From NCBI RefSeq assembly GCF_900215315.1, contig NZ_OBEB01000003.1:1-64000 (forward strand): 64,000 nt of DNA, given 5' to 3'. A program made the position numbers and the translations under genes. This DNA is from Arsukibacterium tuosuense (GTDB taxonomy: Bacteria > Pseudomonadota > Gammaproteobacteria > Enterobacterales > Alteromonadaceae). Under the pieces are notes generated by a model. It was given only the letters and a program-made list of their open reading frames with translations, made no database searches and was not told the DNA's origin. This document shows positions 28,009 to 38,904 of this stretch, piece after piece. Each line of letters opens with the position of its first letter. The first letter of the stretch is position 1.

Positions 28009-29264
28009 TAATAATTGATCCCAAACATGGCCGCAATATCAACTGCACTTCTGGCGCCATCTTCATGAAAACCGTTATACCAGTATGCGCCGCAGAAATA
28101 ACTATGATTCTGACCGTTGATAACATTGCGCTGCAACTGAGCCGTCATGGTCATCATATTATAAACCGGATGAGCATATTGATATGTTCCAAGAATTTTA
28201 TCGCTGGCAATAGCAGCAGTATTATTCAACGTAACACAAAACGTAACGGGAGCATCCAGTCGCTGCAAGATATTCATGTTGTAAGTTAAGGTTGCACGGC
28301 TGCGCTCTGTTGCATCCAAATTGTAATTCCATGACGCCCAGGCAGCACGACGTTTCGGCAACAAGCTGGTATCAGTATGCAAAACCACTTCGTTCTGCTG
28401 ATAAGCGATAGCACCTAATATTGATTGCTCCTCTGTCGTTGCGTTGTCAGCCAACAATGCCAGGGCCTGATCACTGTGACAGGCAAATATGACTTTATCA
28501 AATTGCTCACAATCTCCGTTGGCAAAATTTATAGTAACTCCCTGCTCATCACGGACGACAGATGAGATATTTTGCGACAATCTCAGGTTAGCTGTACCCA
28601 ATCTGCTTAACAGCGCGTCGATATATCGCTTCGATCCACCCTTTATAACAGCCCATTGCGGCCGATCTGTAATATTAAGCAGGCCATGATTATTGAAAAA
28701 ACGCAGGAAAAAACGTACCGGAAACGACGGCATCTCGGTTAAACCAGCAGACCAGATAGCGGCCCCCATCGGCATTAAATAATTGTCCCGCATACCAGTA
28801 CCAAACTTATACTTTTGCAGGAACTCCCCCAGTTTTAAGTCCAGATCCGGGTGCTCTTGTGCAACTAATTGCTTGCCTAGTTTATTAAAACGGACAATAT
28901 CCCGTAACATTCGCCAGAAGGAAGGCCGCAACAAGTTACGTTTCTGAGCAAAAAGACTGGCAAAAGTATTACCGTTATATTCAAGGTTCTGGTGTGAATT
29001 TTTGACTGAAAAACTCATCTCTGTATCCAGTTTGTCCACAGCTAAATCAGCTATAAATTTATTGAATACAGGATAAGTCCAGTCGTTAAATACGATAAAA
29101 CCGGTGTCAATTGCATACGTAGTGCCTGCGACATTAACATCAACAGTGGCAGTGTGGCCACCCAGGTAATCATTTGCTTCAAAAAGAGTTACATCATGTT
29201 CCTGCTGTAATAAATACCAGCTGAGCATTCCGGATATGCCCCCGCCAATTACTGCTATACGCAT
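28008..29264 (-). CDS. FAD-dependent amine oxidase-type oxidoreductase
   Basis: This 418-residue flavoprotein has an N-terminal Rossmann motif IAVIGGGISGMLSWYLL, followed by YLGGHTATVDVN and DTGFIVFND, typical of the NAD/FAD-binding group that accompanies DUF1365 and Cfa. A good AGGA is eight bases before the ATG. In Rhodobacter and Shewanella-type clusters the gene belongs to the singlet-oxygen stimulon, where it is probably involved in modifying unsaturated fatty acids. The substrate here is inferred from context only. Confidence 0.92.
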   Translation of the reverse strand: MRIAVIGGGISGMLSWYLLQQEHDVTLFEANDYLGGHTATVDVNVAGTTYAIDTGFIVFNDWTYPVFNKFIADLAVDKLDTEMSFSVKNSHQNLEYNGNTFASLFAQKRNLLRPSFWRMLRDIVRFNKLGKQLVAQEHPDLDLKLGEFLQKYKFGTGMRDNYLMPMGAAIWSAGLTEMPSFPVRFFLRFFNNHGLLNITDRPQWAVIKGGSKRYIDALLSRLGTANLRLSQNISSVVRDEQGVTINFANGDCEQFDKVIFACHSDQALALLADNATTEEQSILGAIAYQQNEVVLHTDTSLLPKRRAAWASWNYNLDATERSRATLTYNMNILQRLDAPVTFCVTLNNTAAIASDKILGTYQYAHPVYNMMTMTAQLQRNVINGQNHSYFCGAYWYNGFHEDGARSAVDIAAMFGINY

Positions 29265-29278
29265 TCACGATTCCTTAA

Positions 29279-29719
29279 TCAGGCTTTTGCCATTCTGTGT
29301 TTTACATGAGTTGTCGCCCAACCGAGTATGGGTAAATGCTGGTAAACCAACTCGGTCAGATCATAAAAATCCCGGTGATAATAGATGCGCTGGCCACGCC
29401 AACGCAGCTCTGTACAGCCGTGGACCTCAATTGATTTTCCCTTGCCAATTGCCGGATGTGACAACGTCATAATCCAGCTGATAAAACTTAGCTGCTCAGC
29501 GTCTGTCTGGCTTACCGGCTCAAATTTACAATATGTCAGTCGCTGATAGGCATGAGAAAAATAGGCAGTCAGATTCGGCCGGCCAGTTATCTGGTGTACC
29601 GGGTCCACAAAGGTAACGTCTTCCGTATAAATATCTGCCAGCCGGTCTAAGCCATCATGCGACAATGCATTATAGAACTGCAGAAACCTTGCTAATTTAT
29701 TTTCAGCACTTTCATTCAT
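29279..29719 (-). CDS. NTF2-like (SnoaL-type) protein
   Basis: This 146-residue protein has an NTF2/SnoaL-like fold: KLARFLQFYNALSHDGLDRL, the family segment YTEDVTFVDPVHQITGR, and GCTELRWRGQRIYYHRDFYD near the C-terminus. Such cone-shaped domains bind small hydrophobic ligands, and the ligand is unknown. I chose the ATG at 29717-29719, which overlaps the phrB stop by eight bases (ATGAATGA), in place of a TTG 20 codons upstream inside phrB. A similar gene accompanies photolyase and FAD oxidase genes in related operons. Confidence 0.85.
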   Translation of the reverse strand: MNESAENKLARFLQFYNALSHDGLDRLADIYTEDVTFVDPVHQITGRPNLTAYFSHAYQRLTYCKFEPVSQTDAEQLSFISWIMTLSHPAIGKGKSIEVHGCTELRWRGQRIYYHRDFYDLTELVYQHLPILGWATTHVKHRMAKA

Positions 29720-31160
29720 CTGACTTTTTAACCTCTGTAAATAGCGCAAGGGTGATTTTACGGGCTTCATTGTGGTCAACTATTGCCGGCCAGTAATTAG
29801 AGGGTGTTGATTTTTTATGTGGCCAGTGGATTTCTTTATTATCTGATTGTGCCAGCTCAGGCATAAACTGTCGGATAAACTTACCTTGTGGGTCAAAACG
29901 TTCACTTTGTGTGACTGGATTGAATATCCGGAAATACGGTGCGGCATCAGTACCGGTTGACGCGGCCCACTGCCAGCCACCATTATTTGCTGCAAACTCA
30001 CCGTCTATTAACTTCGACATAAAATATTGCTCGCCCCAGCGCCAGTCAATCTGTAAATCTTTAACTAAAAAACTTGCGGTGATCATTCTGAGCCGATTGT
30101 GCATCCACCCCGTCTGATTCAACTGGCGCATGGCCGCATCAACTATCGGGTAACCGGTTTTACCTTCACACCAGGCTTCAAATAACTTTTTGTTGTTACG
30201 CCAACGGATGGCAGCAGTATCAGCCTGAAATGGCTTGTGTTTAATTAACGCCGGATAAGCAACCAGAATATGCTTATAGAACTCACGCCATATCAGCTCA
30301 GACAACCAGACACTGGCGCCACTTTTCTCCTGCTCCAACGCAGGCCTGGCTTCCATTTGTAAGCGGTTAACGCATTGATGTGCAGACAAAACACCGCACG
30401 CAAGATAAGCTGATAAACCCGACGTGCCTTTAACAGCGGGAAAGTCACGATCGTTGTTATAATCTGCAACGTGTTGCTGACAGAATTCGCGCATAATCTC
30501 CAGCACCTGTTGCTCGGCCACTGGCCACTTTACAGAACTGTCATCGCCATCAATCATTGCCGGAAAGCTAAGGTGCCCTGCCAGATCGTGAACATTAAAT
30601 AGCATTGTGCTCTTTGCTTTTGGAAAACAACGAACCTCCTGCTCATGTAACCTGGCTAACCAGTTACGTTTAAAAGGGGTAAAGACTTTGTAGGTGTCCC
30701 CGTTCTGAGTAAGAATACTGCCAGGTGGCATAATACACAGCCGGTCATACCAATTTACTGTAACCCCTGCATCTTGTAGTTGCTGACTTATAATTTTGTC
30801 GCGATGTTGCTCGCGTAGTTCATATTCAGTCTGGCCATACAACGCTATCATGCCAGCGTCTGTTAACTGCCTGAATATGTTCATGCAATCTTCATAGTTT
30901 CCGGCTTCTAATGCCAGCAGTGCTATGTTTTGATCGTTAAGCTCTTTCTGCATCTGCGCAACCCTGCGCCGGATAAAGTCTTGTTTCAGCGGTGCCATAT
31001 GATGCTGCTGCCAGGTTTCGGGTGTAGCAATAAACAATGCTATCACCGCACTTTCAGGCTCGGCATGTGCGGCTGCGGCTGCATTATAAAGCGCTGCATT
31101 ATCGTATGACCGCAAGTCATTCCGCAGCCAAACGACGTGAAATGATGTTTTTTTTGCCAT
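29712..31160 (-). CDS. phrB: Deoxyribodipyrimidine photolyase
   Basis: This 482-residue class I photolyase uses blue light and FADH- to split cyclobutane pyrimidine dimers. The N-terminal antenna (Rossmann) domain starts VVWLRNDLRSYDNAAL, and the C-terminal FAD domain keeps SELIWREFYKHIL, MRQLNQTGWMHNRLRM and the GWQWAASTGTDAAPYFRIFN loop. The start lies one base after the stop of the upstream DUF523/DUF1722 gene, so the two are coupled. In related operons the photolyase is induced by light-generated singlet oxygen. Confidence 0.96.
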   Translation of the reverse strand: MAKKTSFHVVWLRNDLRSYDNAALYNAAAAAHAEPESAVIALFIATPETWQQHHMAPLKQDFIRRRVAQMQKELNDQNIALLALEAGNYEDCMNIFRQLTDAGMIALYGQTEYELREQHRDKIISQQLQDAGVTVNWYDRLCIMPPGSILTQNGDTYKVFTPFKRNWLARLHEQEVRCFPKAKSTMLFNVHDLAGHLSFPAMIDGDDSSVKWPVAEQQVLEIMREFCQQHVADYNNDRDFPAVKGTSGLSAYLACGVLSAHQCVNRLQMEARPALEQEKSGASVWLSELIWREFYKHILVAYPALIKHKPFQADTAAIRWRNNKKLFEAWCEGKTGYPIVDAAMRQLNQTGWMHNRLRMITASFLVKDLQIDWRWGEQYFMSKLIDGEFAANNGGWQWAASTGTDAAPYFRIFNPVTQSERFDPQGKFIRQFMPELAQSDNKEIHWPHKKSTPSNYWPAIVDHNEARKITLALFTEVKKSDE

Positions 31161-31161
31161 A

Positions 31162-32103
31162 TCAGGCTCGCAATCCTAATTGTTCCGGATAAGGACTCAA
31201 ATACCGTTGCGCTGCAACATATTGATTTGGATACTGACGTAGATAATGTGCTAACAGAGTCAGTGGAGACATAAGCGGTAAGTAGCCCTGGCGGTAGCGA
31301 TGAATTAAATCAGTCAGCTCATGTTTTTCAGCCTGACTTAAAGATTTTTTCAAAAAGCCCTGCAAATGCTGCAACACATTTGCATGCTGCTTTCTGCTGG
31401 CAATATTTTTCAGCGCCTGCATCAAGTCTGTCAGGTAACGTAACGATAACTCTGCGGCGTCAAATAGTTTTGCACTGGCAACCAGACGGCCCAGTTCCCT
31501 ATAAGCTACCGGGCTGTGTGCCATAACCAAAAACTTATAGCGGCTATGAAAATTTACCAGCTTGGCTGTGCTGAAACCGTCCAGCATCTGCTGTTGGTAA
31601 TCATAACAAGCATATATCCGGGTGATGAAGTTCTCACGAAGTGCAGGGTCAAGTAACCTGCCATCCTCTTCAACCGGTAACCAGGGAAAATGATGCATAA
31701 GTTGGCGGGTGAAAATACCCACACCAATTTTGCCCAGTTGCTGACCAGCATCGTCATATAACCTGACCCGCTCCATGCCGCAACTAGGCGACTTGGCACA
31801 CACTACGTAGCCACTTAGACTTGCAAGCCCGGGAAGCAATTTTTCAGTATAAGCTAGCATCTGTGAAGTATGGTCAACGGCAGGATCCCTGCTTTGCACC
31901 AGTCTGATATTATGTTGCTCGTCGCGCTGCAACCTTATAGCCGGTCTCGGAACGCCAAGACCAATAGCTTGCTCAGGACATACTGCAACAAATTGCACCA
32001 GCGGTTTTAATTGTTGCAGACAAAAAGTCGATGCTTTGTGACCACCATCGAACCGCACTGGCTCGCCTAATACACAGGCACTGATGCCAATTTTGATTGT
32101 CAT
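31162..32103 (-). CDS. DUF523 and DUF1722 domain protein
   Basis: The N-terminal half is DUF523 (IGISACVLGEPVRFDGGHK, VCPEQAIGLGVPRPAIRL, VVCAKSPSCGMERV), rich in conserved cysteines that suggest metal or Fe-S binding. The C-terminal half is DUF1722 (HSRYKFLVMAHSPVAYRELG). The protein is 313 residues from the ATG at 32101-32103. Such fused proteins commonly precede phrB; their chemistry is unknown. It is the first gene of the six-gene operon, and a possible ECF-sigma promoter lies about 100 bases upstream. Confidence 0.9.
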   Translation of the reverse strand: MTIKIGISACVLGEPVRFDGGHKASTFCLQQLKPLVQFVAVCPEQAIGLGVPRPAIRLQRDEQHNIRLVQSRDPAVDHTSQMLAYTEKLLPGLASLSGYVVCAKSPSCGMERVRLYDDAGQQLGKIGVGIFTRQLMHHFPWLPVEEDGRLLDPALRENFITRIYACYDYQQQMLDGFSTAKLVNFHSRYKFLVMAHSPVAYRELGRLVASAKLFDAAELSLRYLTDLMQALKNIASRKQHANVLQHLQGFLKKSLSQAEKHELTDLIHRYRQGYLPLMSPLTLLAHYLRQYPNQYVAAQRYLSPYPEQLGLRA

Positions 32104-32192
32104 ACGCCGCAAGCTCTGAACATGTAATACTTTACCCTGAATTCTTGTTGAAACACGATGATTTATCTACAACGGTAGTGAACCCTTTTCTT

Positions 32193-32218
32193 TACAGGTG
32201 AAGCCAGTCTGCGGATCA
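32193..32218 (-). promoter_or_regulatory. Candidate ECF (RpoE-ChrR type) promoter of the photolyase operon
   Basis: On the minus strand TGATCC (32213-32218) and TGTAA (beginning at 32196) are 16 bases apart. Singlet-oxygen-responsive ECF sigma factors of the RpoE/ChrR group recognise TGATCC with a -10 near CGTA at 15-16 bases, so the -35 is perfect and the -10 has one mismatch. It lies just after the terminator of the preceding transcription unit and about 90 bases upstream of the operon's first start codon. No sigma or ChrR gene is in this window. Confidence 0.5.
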
Positions 32219-32251
32219 GTTTATTGCTGAAAATTTACTACTAAAAATGCG

Positions 32252-32296
32252 CAAAAAAAAACGACAATTACCAGCGTGGTAACTATCGTTTTTTTA
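32252..32296. terminator. Terminator downstream of ihfA
   Basis: A 13-bp, slightly imperfect stem (ACGACAATTACCA with TGGTAACTATCGT, three-base loop) is flanked by a long A run on the left and a T run on the right. It therefore looks functional on both strands. On the minus strand it closes the pheS-pheT-ihfA unit. Confidence 0.85.
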
Positions 32297-32397
32297 ATGC
32301 TTTTGAATATTCAGGCTGCCAATACCCAAAACCATAGCAACAGTGACAATGTCAATTAACCGCTAACATTAACATTAGCAATGGCTGTTGACGATAA

Positions 32398-32694
32398 TCA
32401 GGTTTTACTGGTGCCGGTTTCAACCCGGGATTTTAACTTCTGACCCGGCCGGAACGTTACCACACAGCGGGCAGAAATCGGTATATCCTCCCCGGTTTTG
32501 GGGTTTCGACCGGGTCGTTCATTTTTAACCCGTAAGTCAAAGTTACCAAAGCCAGATAACTTTACTTGTTCACCCGCTTCCAGCGCGGTACGAATTTCTT
32601 CAAAAAAAGCTTCTACTATTAATTTAGCATCACGTTTGCTAACGCCAAACTTGGTAAACAACCGTTCTGCTAGATCAGCTTTGGTAAGCGCCAT
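32398..32694 (-). CDS. ihfA: Integration host factor subunit alpha
   Basis: IHF-alpha pairs with IHF-beta to bend DNA sharply at specific sites. The 98-residue protein has the HU/IHF fold: [20 protein letters not shown] at the start, the beta-arm motif [15 protein letters not shown] with the intercalating proline, and [17 protein letters not shown]. It starts two bases after pheT, the usual pheST-ihfA order. It could also be transcribed from a promoter inside pheT, as in E. coli. Confidence 0.97.
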   Translation of the reverse strand: MALTKADLAERLFTKFGVSKRDAKLIVEAFFEEIRTALEAGEQVKLSGFGNFDLRVKNERPGRNPKTGEDIPISARCVVTFRPGQKLKSRVETGTSKT

Positions 32695-32696
32695 TC

Positions 32697-35084
32697 TTAA
32701 TCCCTCAACGTTGCGTCGAATTCGTCTTTAAGCACGTTAACCACTTGATTTACAACTACTTGGATATCTTTATCCTCAAGGGTACGTGTTTTATCCTGCA
32801 AGGTCAGCGCAATAGCAAGTGACTTATAACCGTCTGCCACACCCTGTCCGGTATATACGTCAAACAATTTTAGGTCAACCAATTGATTTACGCCAACTTT
32901 TTTTATACTAGCAGCAATATCAGCAAAACGCACATCCGATTTAACTACGACCGCCAGATCACGACGGTTGGCCGGATATTTTGATAAATCTTCAGCTTCA
33001 ACAATAGCACGCTGTCCAAGCGCCGCCAGTTCCAGCTCAAATAAATACGCTTTACCTTTAATACCCAGTTTCCGCTCTGCTTCCGGATGCAGTGCCCCAA
33101 GGTAACCAACTACCTTACCAGCACGGATAACCTGAGTGGTCTGCCCGGGATGCAATGCACTGTGCTCAGCCTGGCTATAAGCAAACTCTGCTGGTACAGA
33201 GGTAACACTGAGTAACGCCTCAACATCACCTTTTACATCATAAAAATCAGCTGCCCGCTCAGCTATTGCCCAATGTTCGTTACTTAACGAGCCAACAACC
33301 AGACCGCCAATCACTTCAACCTGGCGTACCCCACCCTCTGCTGATGCGTCCGGAATAAACTTGAGACCATATTCAAAAAAACGCAGCCGTGTCTGTTGCC
33401 GGTTCTGGTTATGCTGCGCAGCCTGAATTAAACCGGGCCATAAATTAAGCCGCATCGCCGACATATCTGCCGAAATCGGATTGGGTAGAATCATTGCCTG
33501 CTGGCCCGGAAACAAAATTTGCTGCACTTTAGGGTCAACAAAGCTATAAGTAATAGCTTCCTGATAACCACGGTCGACTAACAGCTCACGCATCCGCTGC
33601 ACACTTAACGCAGCTTCGCTGAACTTGCGCATACTCAATGCCGCTTGCGGTGCAACGTTCGGTATGTTGTTGTAACCGTAAACCCTGGCGATTTCCTCAA
33701 TCAGATCTTCACTGATCTGAATATCAAACCGGTAACCTGGTACCGTTACAGCCCAGCCATCAACGGTGTCAGTAACGGTTAATCCCAGGCGGGTCAATAT
33801 GTCAGTGACTTCCGCTTTAGCGATTGGATGGCCTAACAGACGTAATAGCTTAGCTTCAGATAAACGGATTTCAGCTTGCTTTGGTAAGTGCTCCGGTGCG
33901 ACGGCTTCTACTACTGGTCCGGCTTTACCACCCACGATTTGCAGCAATAATGCGGTAGCACGCTCGATGGCAGTGCGTTGTAGTTCAGGGTCAACACCCC
34001 GTTCATAGCGGTGTGATGCGTCAGTATGCAGTCCGTACTGGCGGGCTTTACCGGCAATGGCCAGCGGTGAGAAGAAAGCACTTTCCAGAAAGATATGTTT
34101 GGTTTTGCCAGTAACGCCGCTTTGCATGCCACCAAAGATACCGGCCATTGCCAGTGCTTTTTCACTATCGGCAATTAGCAGGGTATTCGCTTTTAACTCA
34201 ACTTCAGTTTCATCCAGTAAGACCAACTTTTCGCCATCACGAGCAAAACGAACATCGATATCACCTGTAAGTTCATCTAAATCGAACGCATGCATCGGAT
34301 GACCTAACTCCAATAGCACGTAATTAGTTACATCTACCACAGGGTCAATACTGCGCACACCACTGCGACGCAATTTTTCGGTTAACCACAATGGGCTGCT
34401 CTGGCTAAGATCGACATCTTTAATAACCCGCCCTAAATAACGAGGACAGGCCTCTGCGGCTGACAGTTTAATTGCCTTTTGGTCGCTAACCGTTGGCTCT
34501 ACTGCTGTCATTTCTGGCTGACATACTGACAGTTTATTTAACACCCCAACTTCGCGGGCCAGGCCTTTAATACCCAGGCAGTCAGCCCGGTTTGGTGTTA
34601 AATCGACTTCTATTGTATGGTCATCCAGTTCCAGATATTGCCGGATATCAATACCTACCGGTGCATCAGCCGGCAATTCCATGATGCCGTCAGAATCATC
34701 TGCCATACCCAGTTCAGAGAATGAGCACAACATACCATTTGATGACTGACCGCGCAGCTTGGCTTTTTTAATGACAAAATCACCAGGTAGCACAGCACCC
34801 ACTTTTGCCACCGCTACTTTTAAACCCAGGCAGCAGTTCTTTGCGCCACAGACAATATCCAGTAATTCCGGCTGACCTACATTGACCTGAGTCACCTGTA
34901 ATTTATCGGCATCGGGATGAGGGCCACAGGCCACAACTTCACCCACTACCACGCCGGTAAATACGCCAGCAACAGGCTCAATACCATCGACTTCCAGACC
35001 AGCCATCGACAACTGTTCAGATAAGGTTGCAGTATCAATCGCCGGATTAACCCACTGCCGTAACCATGCTTCACTAAATTTCAT
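32697..35084 (-). CDS. pheT: Phenylalanyl-tRNA synthetase beta subunit
   Basis: This is the 795-residue beta subunit of the (alpha-beta)2 PheRS. Domains in order are the N-terminal tRNA-binding EMAP-like domain ([20 protein letters not shown]), B3/B4 editing domain ([20 protein letters not shown]), B5 domain, catalytic-like core, and C-terminal FDX-ACB domain ([14 protein letters not shown]). Length is the same as E. coli PheT (795). It lies 16 bases after pheS and directly before ihfA. Confidence 0.97.
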   Translation of the reverse strand: MKFSEAWLRQWVNPAIDTATLSEQLSMAGLEVDGIEPVAGVFTGVVVGEVVACGPHPDADKLQVTQVNVGQPELLDIVCGAKNCCLGLKVAVAKVGAVLPGDFVIKKAKLRGQSSNGMLCSFSELGMADDSDGIMELPADAPVGIDIRQYLELDDHTIEVDLTPNRADCLGIKGLAREVGVLNKLSVCQPEMTAVEPTVSDQKAIKLSAAEACPRYLGRVIKDVDLSQSSPLWLTEKLRRSGVRSIDPVVDVTNYVLLELGHPMHAFDLDELTGDIDVRFARDGEKLVLLDETEVELKANTLLIADSEKALAMAGIFGGMQSGVTGKTKHIFLESAFFSPLAIAGKARQYGLHTDASHRYERGVDPELQRTAIERATALLLQIVGGKAGPVVEAVAPEHLPKQAEIRLSEAKLLRLLGHPIAKAEVTDILTRLGLTVTDTVDGWAVTVPGYRFDIQISEDLIEEIARVYGYNNIPNVAPQAALSMRKFSEAALSVQRMRELLVDRGYQEAITYSFVDPKVQQILFPGQQAMILPNPISADMSAMRLNLWPGLIQAAQHNQNRQQTRLRFFEYGLKFIPDASAEGGVRQVEVIGGLVVGSLSNEHWAIAERAADFYDVKGDVEALLSVTSVPAEFAYSQAEHSALHPGQTTQVIRAGKVVGYLGALHPEAERKLGIKGKAYLFELELAALGQRAIVEAEDLSKYPANRRDLAVVVKSDVRFADIAASIKKVGVNQLVDLKLFDVYTGQGVADGYKSLAIALTLQDKTRTLEDKDIQVVVNQVVNVLKDEFDATLRD

Positions 35085-35100
35085 ACCTGGAATACTCCGC

Positions 35101-36111
<1,011 letters not shown>

Positions 36112-36200
36112 TCAGATTAAAACCGCTAATGATACACCAAAACAGCAATCAGATCGCAGTGCCAAACCGGCTTTTTTCAGTAAAAATAACGCTTAAGCCG

Positions 36201-36896
36201 CTAAAGAAGAATAGATTTAATAAAAGGAATGGTTAACTTACGTTGATGGACAATCGAAGCTTTATCGAGCTGATCTAATATTGATACCAGGGAACGAATG
36301 TCTCGCTCATAGCGGTTTAGCAAAAAACGGGCAACATCATCCCCCAGCTCCATGCCACGTTGATGGGCTTTTTGTTGTATTAGCTTCTGCTTGTCTTCAT
36401 CTGTTAATAATCGTAGCTGCAAACTCTGGCAGGCATGCAGCCTGGACACAAGATCAGCTAAGGTAAAACCCAACCGGGCGGGCGTCTGATTAGCAACAAT
36501 AACTAAGGCTTTACCCTGTTCAACCATCCGGTTATACAAATCAAACACCGCAATCTGCCAACTGAGATCATCCGCTATTGCCTGAATATTATCCAGACAT
36601 ACGACATCCAGTTGTTCCAGGTCATCAAGCAAACGCGGGCTTAGCTGCTGATAATCCTGCAACGCCAGCAACTGGCTGGTTAAACCATGTTCCTGCGCAT
36701 AAATACACGACGCGTAAAGCAAATGCGACTTGCCACTGCCACTGGCGCCAAACAAATACAATGGTGGCTGACCGGCAGGACTCTGCAGATAGCGCTTTAC
36801 CACACTTACAGCTTCAGTTTGACCTGCAGCATAAAAGCTATCAAGCGTTTCATCTTCTGGTAGCGTTACCGCCAGGGTATATTGCAGTGGTTGCAT
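36201..36896 (-). CDS. hda: DnaA inactivator Hda
   Basis: Hda binds the DNA-loaded sliding clamp and stimulates ATP hydrolysis by DnaA, preventing reinitiation. At 231 residues it aligns with E. coli Hda: LYLFGASGSGKSHLLYA (intact P-loop), LDVVCLDNIQAIADDLSWQI (Walker B), DLVSRLHACQSLQL (arginine finger box) and SILDQLDKASIVHQRKLTIP at the end. The clamp-binding hexapeptide near the N-terminus is QYTLAV in place of E. coli QLSLPL. The gene abuts the DUF2066 gene with no gap. Confidence 0.95.
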   Translation of the reverse strand: MQPLQYTLAVTLPEDETLDSFYAAGQTEAVSVVKRYLQSPAGQPPLYLFGASGSGKSHLLYASCIYAQEHGLTSQLLALQDYQQLSPRLLDDLEQLDVVCLDNIQAIADDLSWQIAVFDLYNRMVEQGKALVIVANQTPARLGFTLADLVSRLHACQSLQLRLLTDEDKQKLIQQKAHQRGMELGDDVARFLLNRYERDIRSLVSILDQLDKASIVHQRKLTIPFIKSILL

Positions 36897-38018
36897 CTAG
36901 CGTCTGATAAACATATATCTGACGTCGGCCGGGGATTCCGGACTCAGCTCAACAGCAGGTTCAAATCGTTCATCAATTGCTGTAACAGTTCTGTTACCAC
37001 TAGTGTCATCTGACAAGGTTAATGCCGGTTCCCATCGCAAAATCCGGGTAAGCTGTGCAAGTTCTATTTGCAAATCAACTGCGAAGCGCGCTTCATTCTC
37101 CGAAAATTCACTAAGTGTCACTGCGGCCACACCCAGTACACGGTTTAATAACCTTTCTACCGCTACTACATCAGCCAGACTTTGCAGATTCTCAACCGCC
37201 AGCTGATAAGTACTGTGTTCCGAGTTCAGTAGCACAGCCTGCTCCGCAGCCAACTCGCGGGTTAAAGCCGCACTGAACGCGCTAATCAGCGCGGTATTGT
37301 CGGCAGCAGTAACTTCATTTCGGATAATTCGGCTCTGATTAGTACCCGAAACCGGGCTTTGTCGCTGCCAACTCAGCCGAAGCTGGCTGGTTCCATCCTG
37401 ACTCACTTCATCAAATGCCAGCGTCATGATCATATCGGGCCGGTAGCGCTGACTTGCTTGCTTAATGGGTTGCCAGAAGCCCGCCCAGACATCTGTTTCC
37501 GACAGTAGCATTAAATCGTCGATATCATACAAAGGTAATGTTACCGGAATACCATTTTCACTCAGACTCTGCAGCAACAGCTTCACTAACTCATTGTCTG
37601 GCTGTCGCAAAAAAAACCGTTCAGACCCTTGTTGCTGAACTACCCAGAGCAATATTTCAGGTCGATGGGAGCCCCAGATAGCAATGCCCTGCTGTTGCAA
37701 TAAGACGTTAATCAGGCTGGCATCAAGCAACACTTTTAAACGATTCGAACCATTCTGGCGGAAAGACTCAAATTGCTTTACATATTTACCGGCACTAGCA
37801 AGCTCACTGGTAATATCCGGGTAGTCCGAAAGCTCAGAAATACCCGTTAAGCGGGTAATAACCTGAGCAAGCGCATTGCTCTGCCACTGACGTTGGTTTT
37901 GTTCAGCACTAACATCAGCAACGTATAAATTATCAACCTCGATAGCTGCCACAAGATTACTGAACAAAATAAGTAAGGTGGCCAGCAACAGCTTAAAGGG
38001 TTGCATTTGTGGCACCAT
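36897..38018 (-). CDS. DUF2066 exported protein
   Basis: This 373-residue protein has an N-terminal signal peptide (LLLATLLILFSNLVAA, cleavage near residue 25) and the DUF2066 opening VDNLYVADVSAEQNQRQWQS. It is probably periplasmic, and its function is unknown. The family commonly sits directly upstream of hda in gammaproteobacteria, and here its TAG is followed at once by the hda ATG, so translation is coupled. The ATG at 38016-38018 is preceded by GAGGAG at five bases; an internal ATG at 38006 is the alternative. Confidence 0.88.
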   Translation of the reverse strand: MVPQMQPFKLLLATLLILFSNLVAAIEVDNLYVADVSAEQNQRQWQSNALAQVITRLTGISELSDYPDITSELASAGKYVKQFESFRQNGSNRLKVLLDASLINVLLQQQGIAIWGSHRPEILLWVVQQQGSERFFLRQPDNELVKLLLQSLSENGIPVTLPLYDIDDLMLLSETDVWAGFWQPIKQASQRYRPDMIMTLAFDEVSQDGTSQLRLSWQRQSPVSGTNQSRIIRNEVTAADNTALISAFSAALTRELAAEQAVLLNSEHSTYQLAVENLQSLADVVAVERLLNRVLGVAAVTLSEFSENEARFAVDLQIELAQLTRILRWEPALTLSDDTSGNRTVTAIDERFEPAVELSPESPADVRYMFIRR

Positions 38019-38070
38019 CTGAACTCCTCATTTATCTGTGTCGCGCATTAAGGCTGGTATATAACGCAAC

Positions 38071-38093
38071 AAAGCCACCTTGCGGTGGCTTTA
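38071..38093 (-). terminator. Terminator-like hairpin downstream of purC
   Basis: AAAGCCACC-GCAA-GGTGGCTTT on the minus strand is a perfect 9-bp stem 8 bases after the purC stop codon. The T run is short (three within the stem), so termination may be partial. Confidence 0.65.
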
Positions 38094-38101
38094 ATACGGA
38101 C

Positions 38102-38818
38102 TTAATCTAAATTTACGCCAAGTCGGTTGGCCACTTCTTCGTACGCCTCAACGACGCCACCAAGTCCCTGCCGGAACCGATCTTTATCCAGCTTTTTGCG
38201 GGTTGCCTTATCCCACAACCGGCAACCGTCTGGTGAAAACTCATCTCCCAGCACCACCTGGCCATTAAACAGCCCAAATTCTAACTTAAAATCTACCAGC
38301 AACATACCGGCATCATCAAACAGTGTCTGTAATACGTCGTTGGCTTTAAACGTTAAACGTTTCATTTCCGCCAACTGTTCAGCAGTAGCCCAACCAAACG
38401 ATTCTGCTAACGATTCATTTACCATAGGATCATGTAAGGCGTCGTTTTTCAAAAATAACTCAAATGTCGCCGGGCTCAGTTCAATCCCTTCGGCGACACC
38501 CAGCCGGCGTACCAATGAACCGGCAGCATAGTTTCGTACGACACACTCTACCGGAATCATTGTCAGCTTTTTCACCAGCACTTCATCATCCGCCAGCAAC
38601 GCTTCAACCTGGGTAGGAATGCCAGCCTGCTCCAGCTTTTGCATAATAAAGTAATTAAACTTATTGTTTATCATACCTTTGCGATCAAGCTGCTCTATAC
38701 GTTCACCGTCGAACGCAGAGGTATCATTGCGAAAGTGAAGGATAAGTAAGTTTGCATCAGTCGTGTTATATACTGTTTTGGCCTTACCGCGGTACAATTC
38801 TGTCGTTTTTTGAACCAT
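38102..38818 (-). CDS. purC: Phosphoribosylaminoimidazole-succinocarboxamide synthase
   Basis: PurC (SAICAR synthetase) adds aspartate to CAIR in purine synthesis. The protein is 238 residues (E. coli 237). Visible motifs are [47 protein letters not shown] and [26 protein letters not shown] lies six bases before the ATG. A leader hairpin (CGCCTG/CAGGCG) is present, but I do not see a PurR operator. It lies after bamC in the conserved dapA-bamC-purC order. Confidence 0.96.
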   Translation of the reverse strand: MVQKTTELYRGKAKTVYNTTDANLLILHFRNDTSAFDGERIEQLDRKGMINNKFNYFIMQKLEQAGIPTQVEALLADDEVLVKKLTMIPVECVVRNYAAGSLVRRLGVAEGIELSPATFELFLKNDALHDPMVNESLAESFGWATAEQLAEMKRLTFKANDVLQTLFDDAGMLLVDFKLEFGLFNGQVVLGDEFSPDGCRLWDKATRKKLDKDRFRQGLGGVVEAYEEVANRLGVNLD

Positions 38819-38904
38819 TATTCACTCCGATCGCCTGGCGAAAAAATCAGGCGAAAGTATAAAGATCTTTATGCTGTTGGCAACTGACTTTTTCTTTGTT
38901 CAGT

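Noticed and set aside
29719..29779. Longer start of the NTF2-like gene inside phrB
   Set aside because: It would begin with TTG without a ribosome site and overlap phrB by 68 bases. The ATG overlapping the stop by eight bases is typical of coupling.
38819..38904. PurR operator upstream of purC
   Set aside because: I looked for the ACGCAAACGTTTTCGT-type palindrome and found only a hairpin near the start codon.
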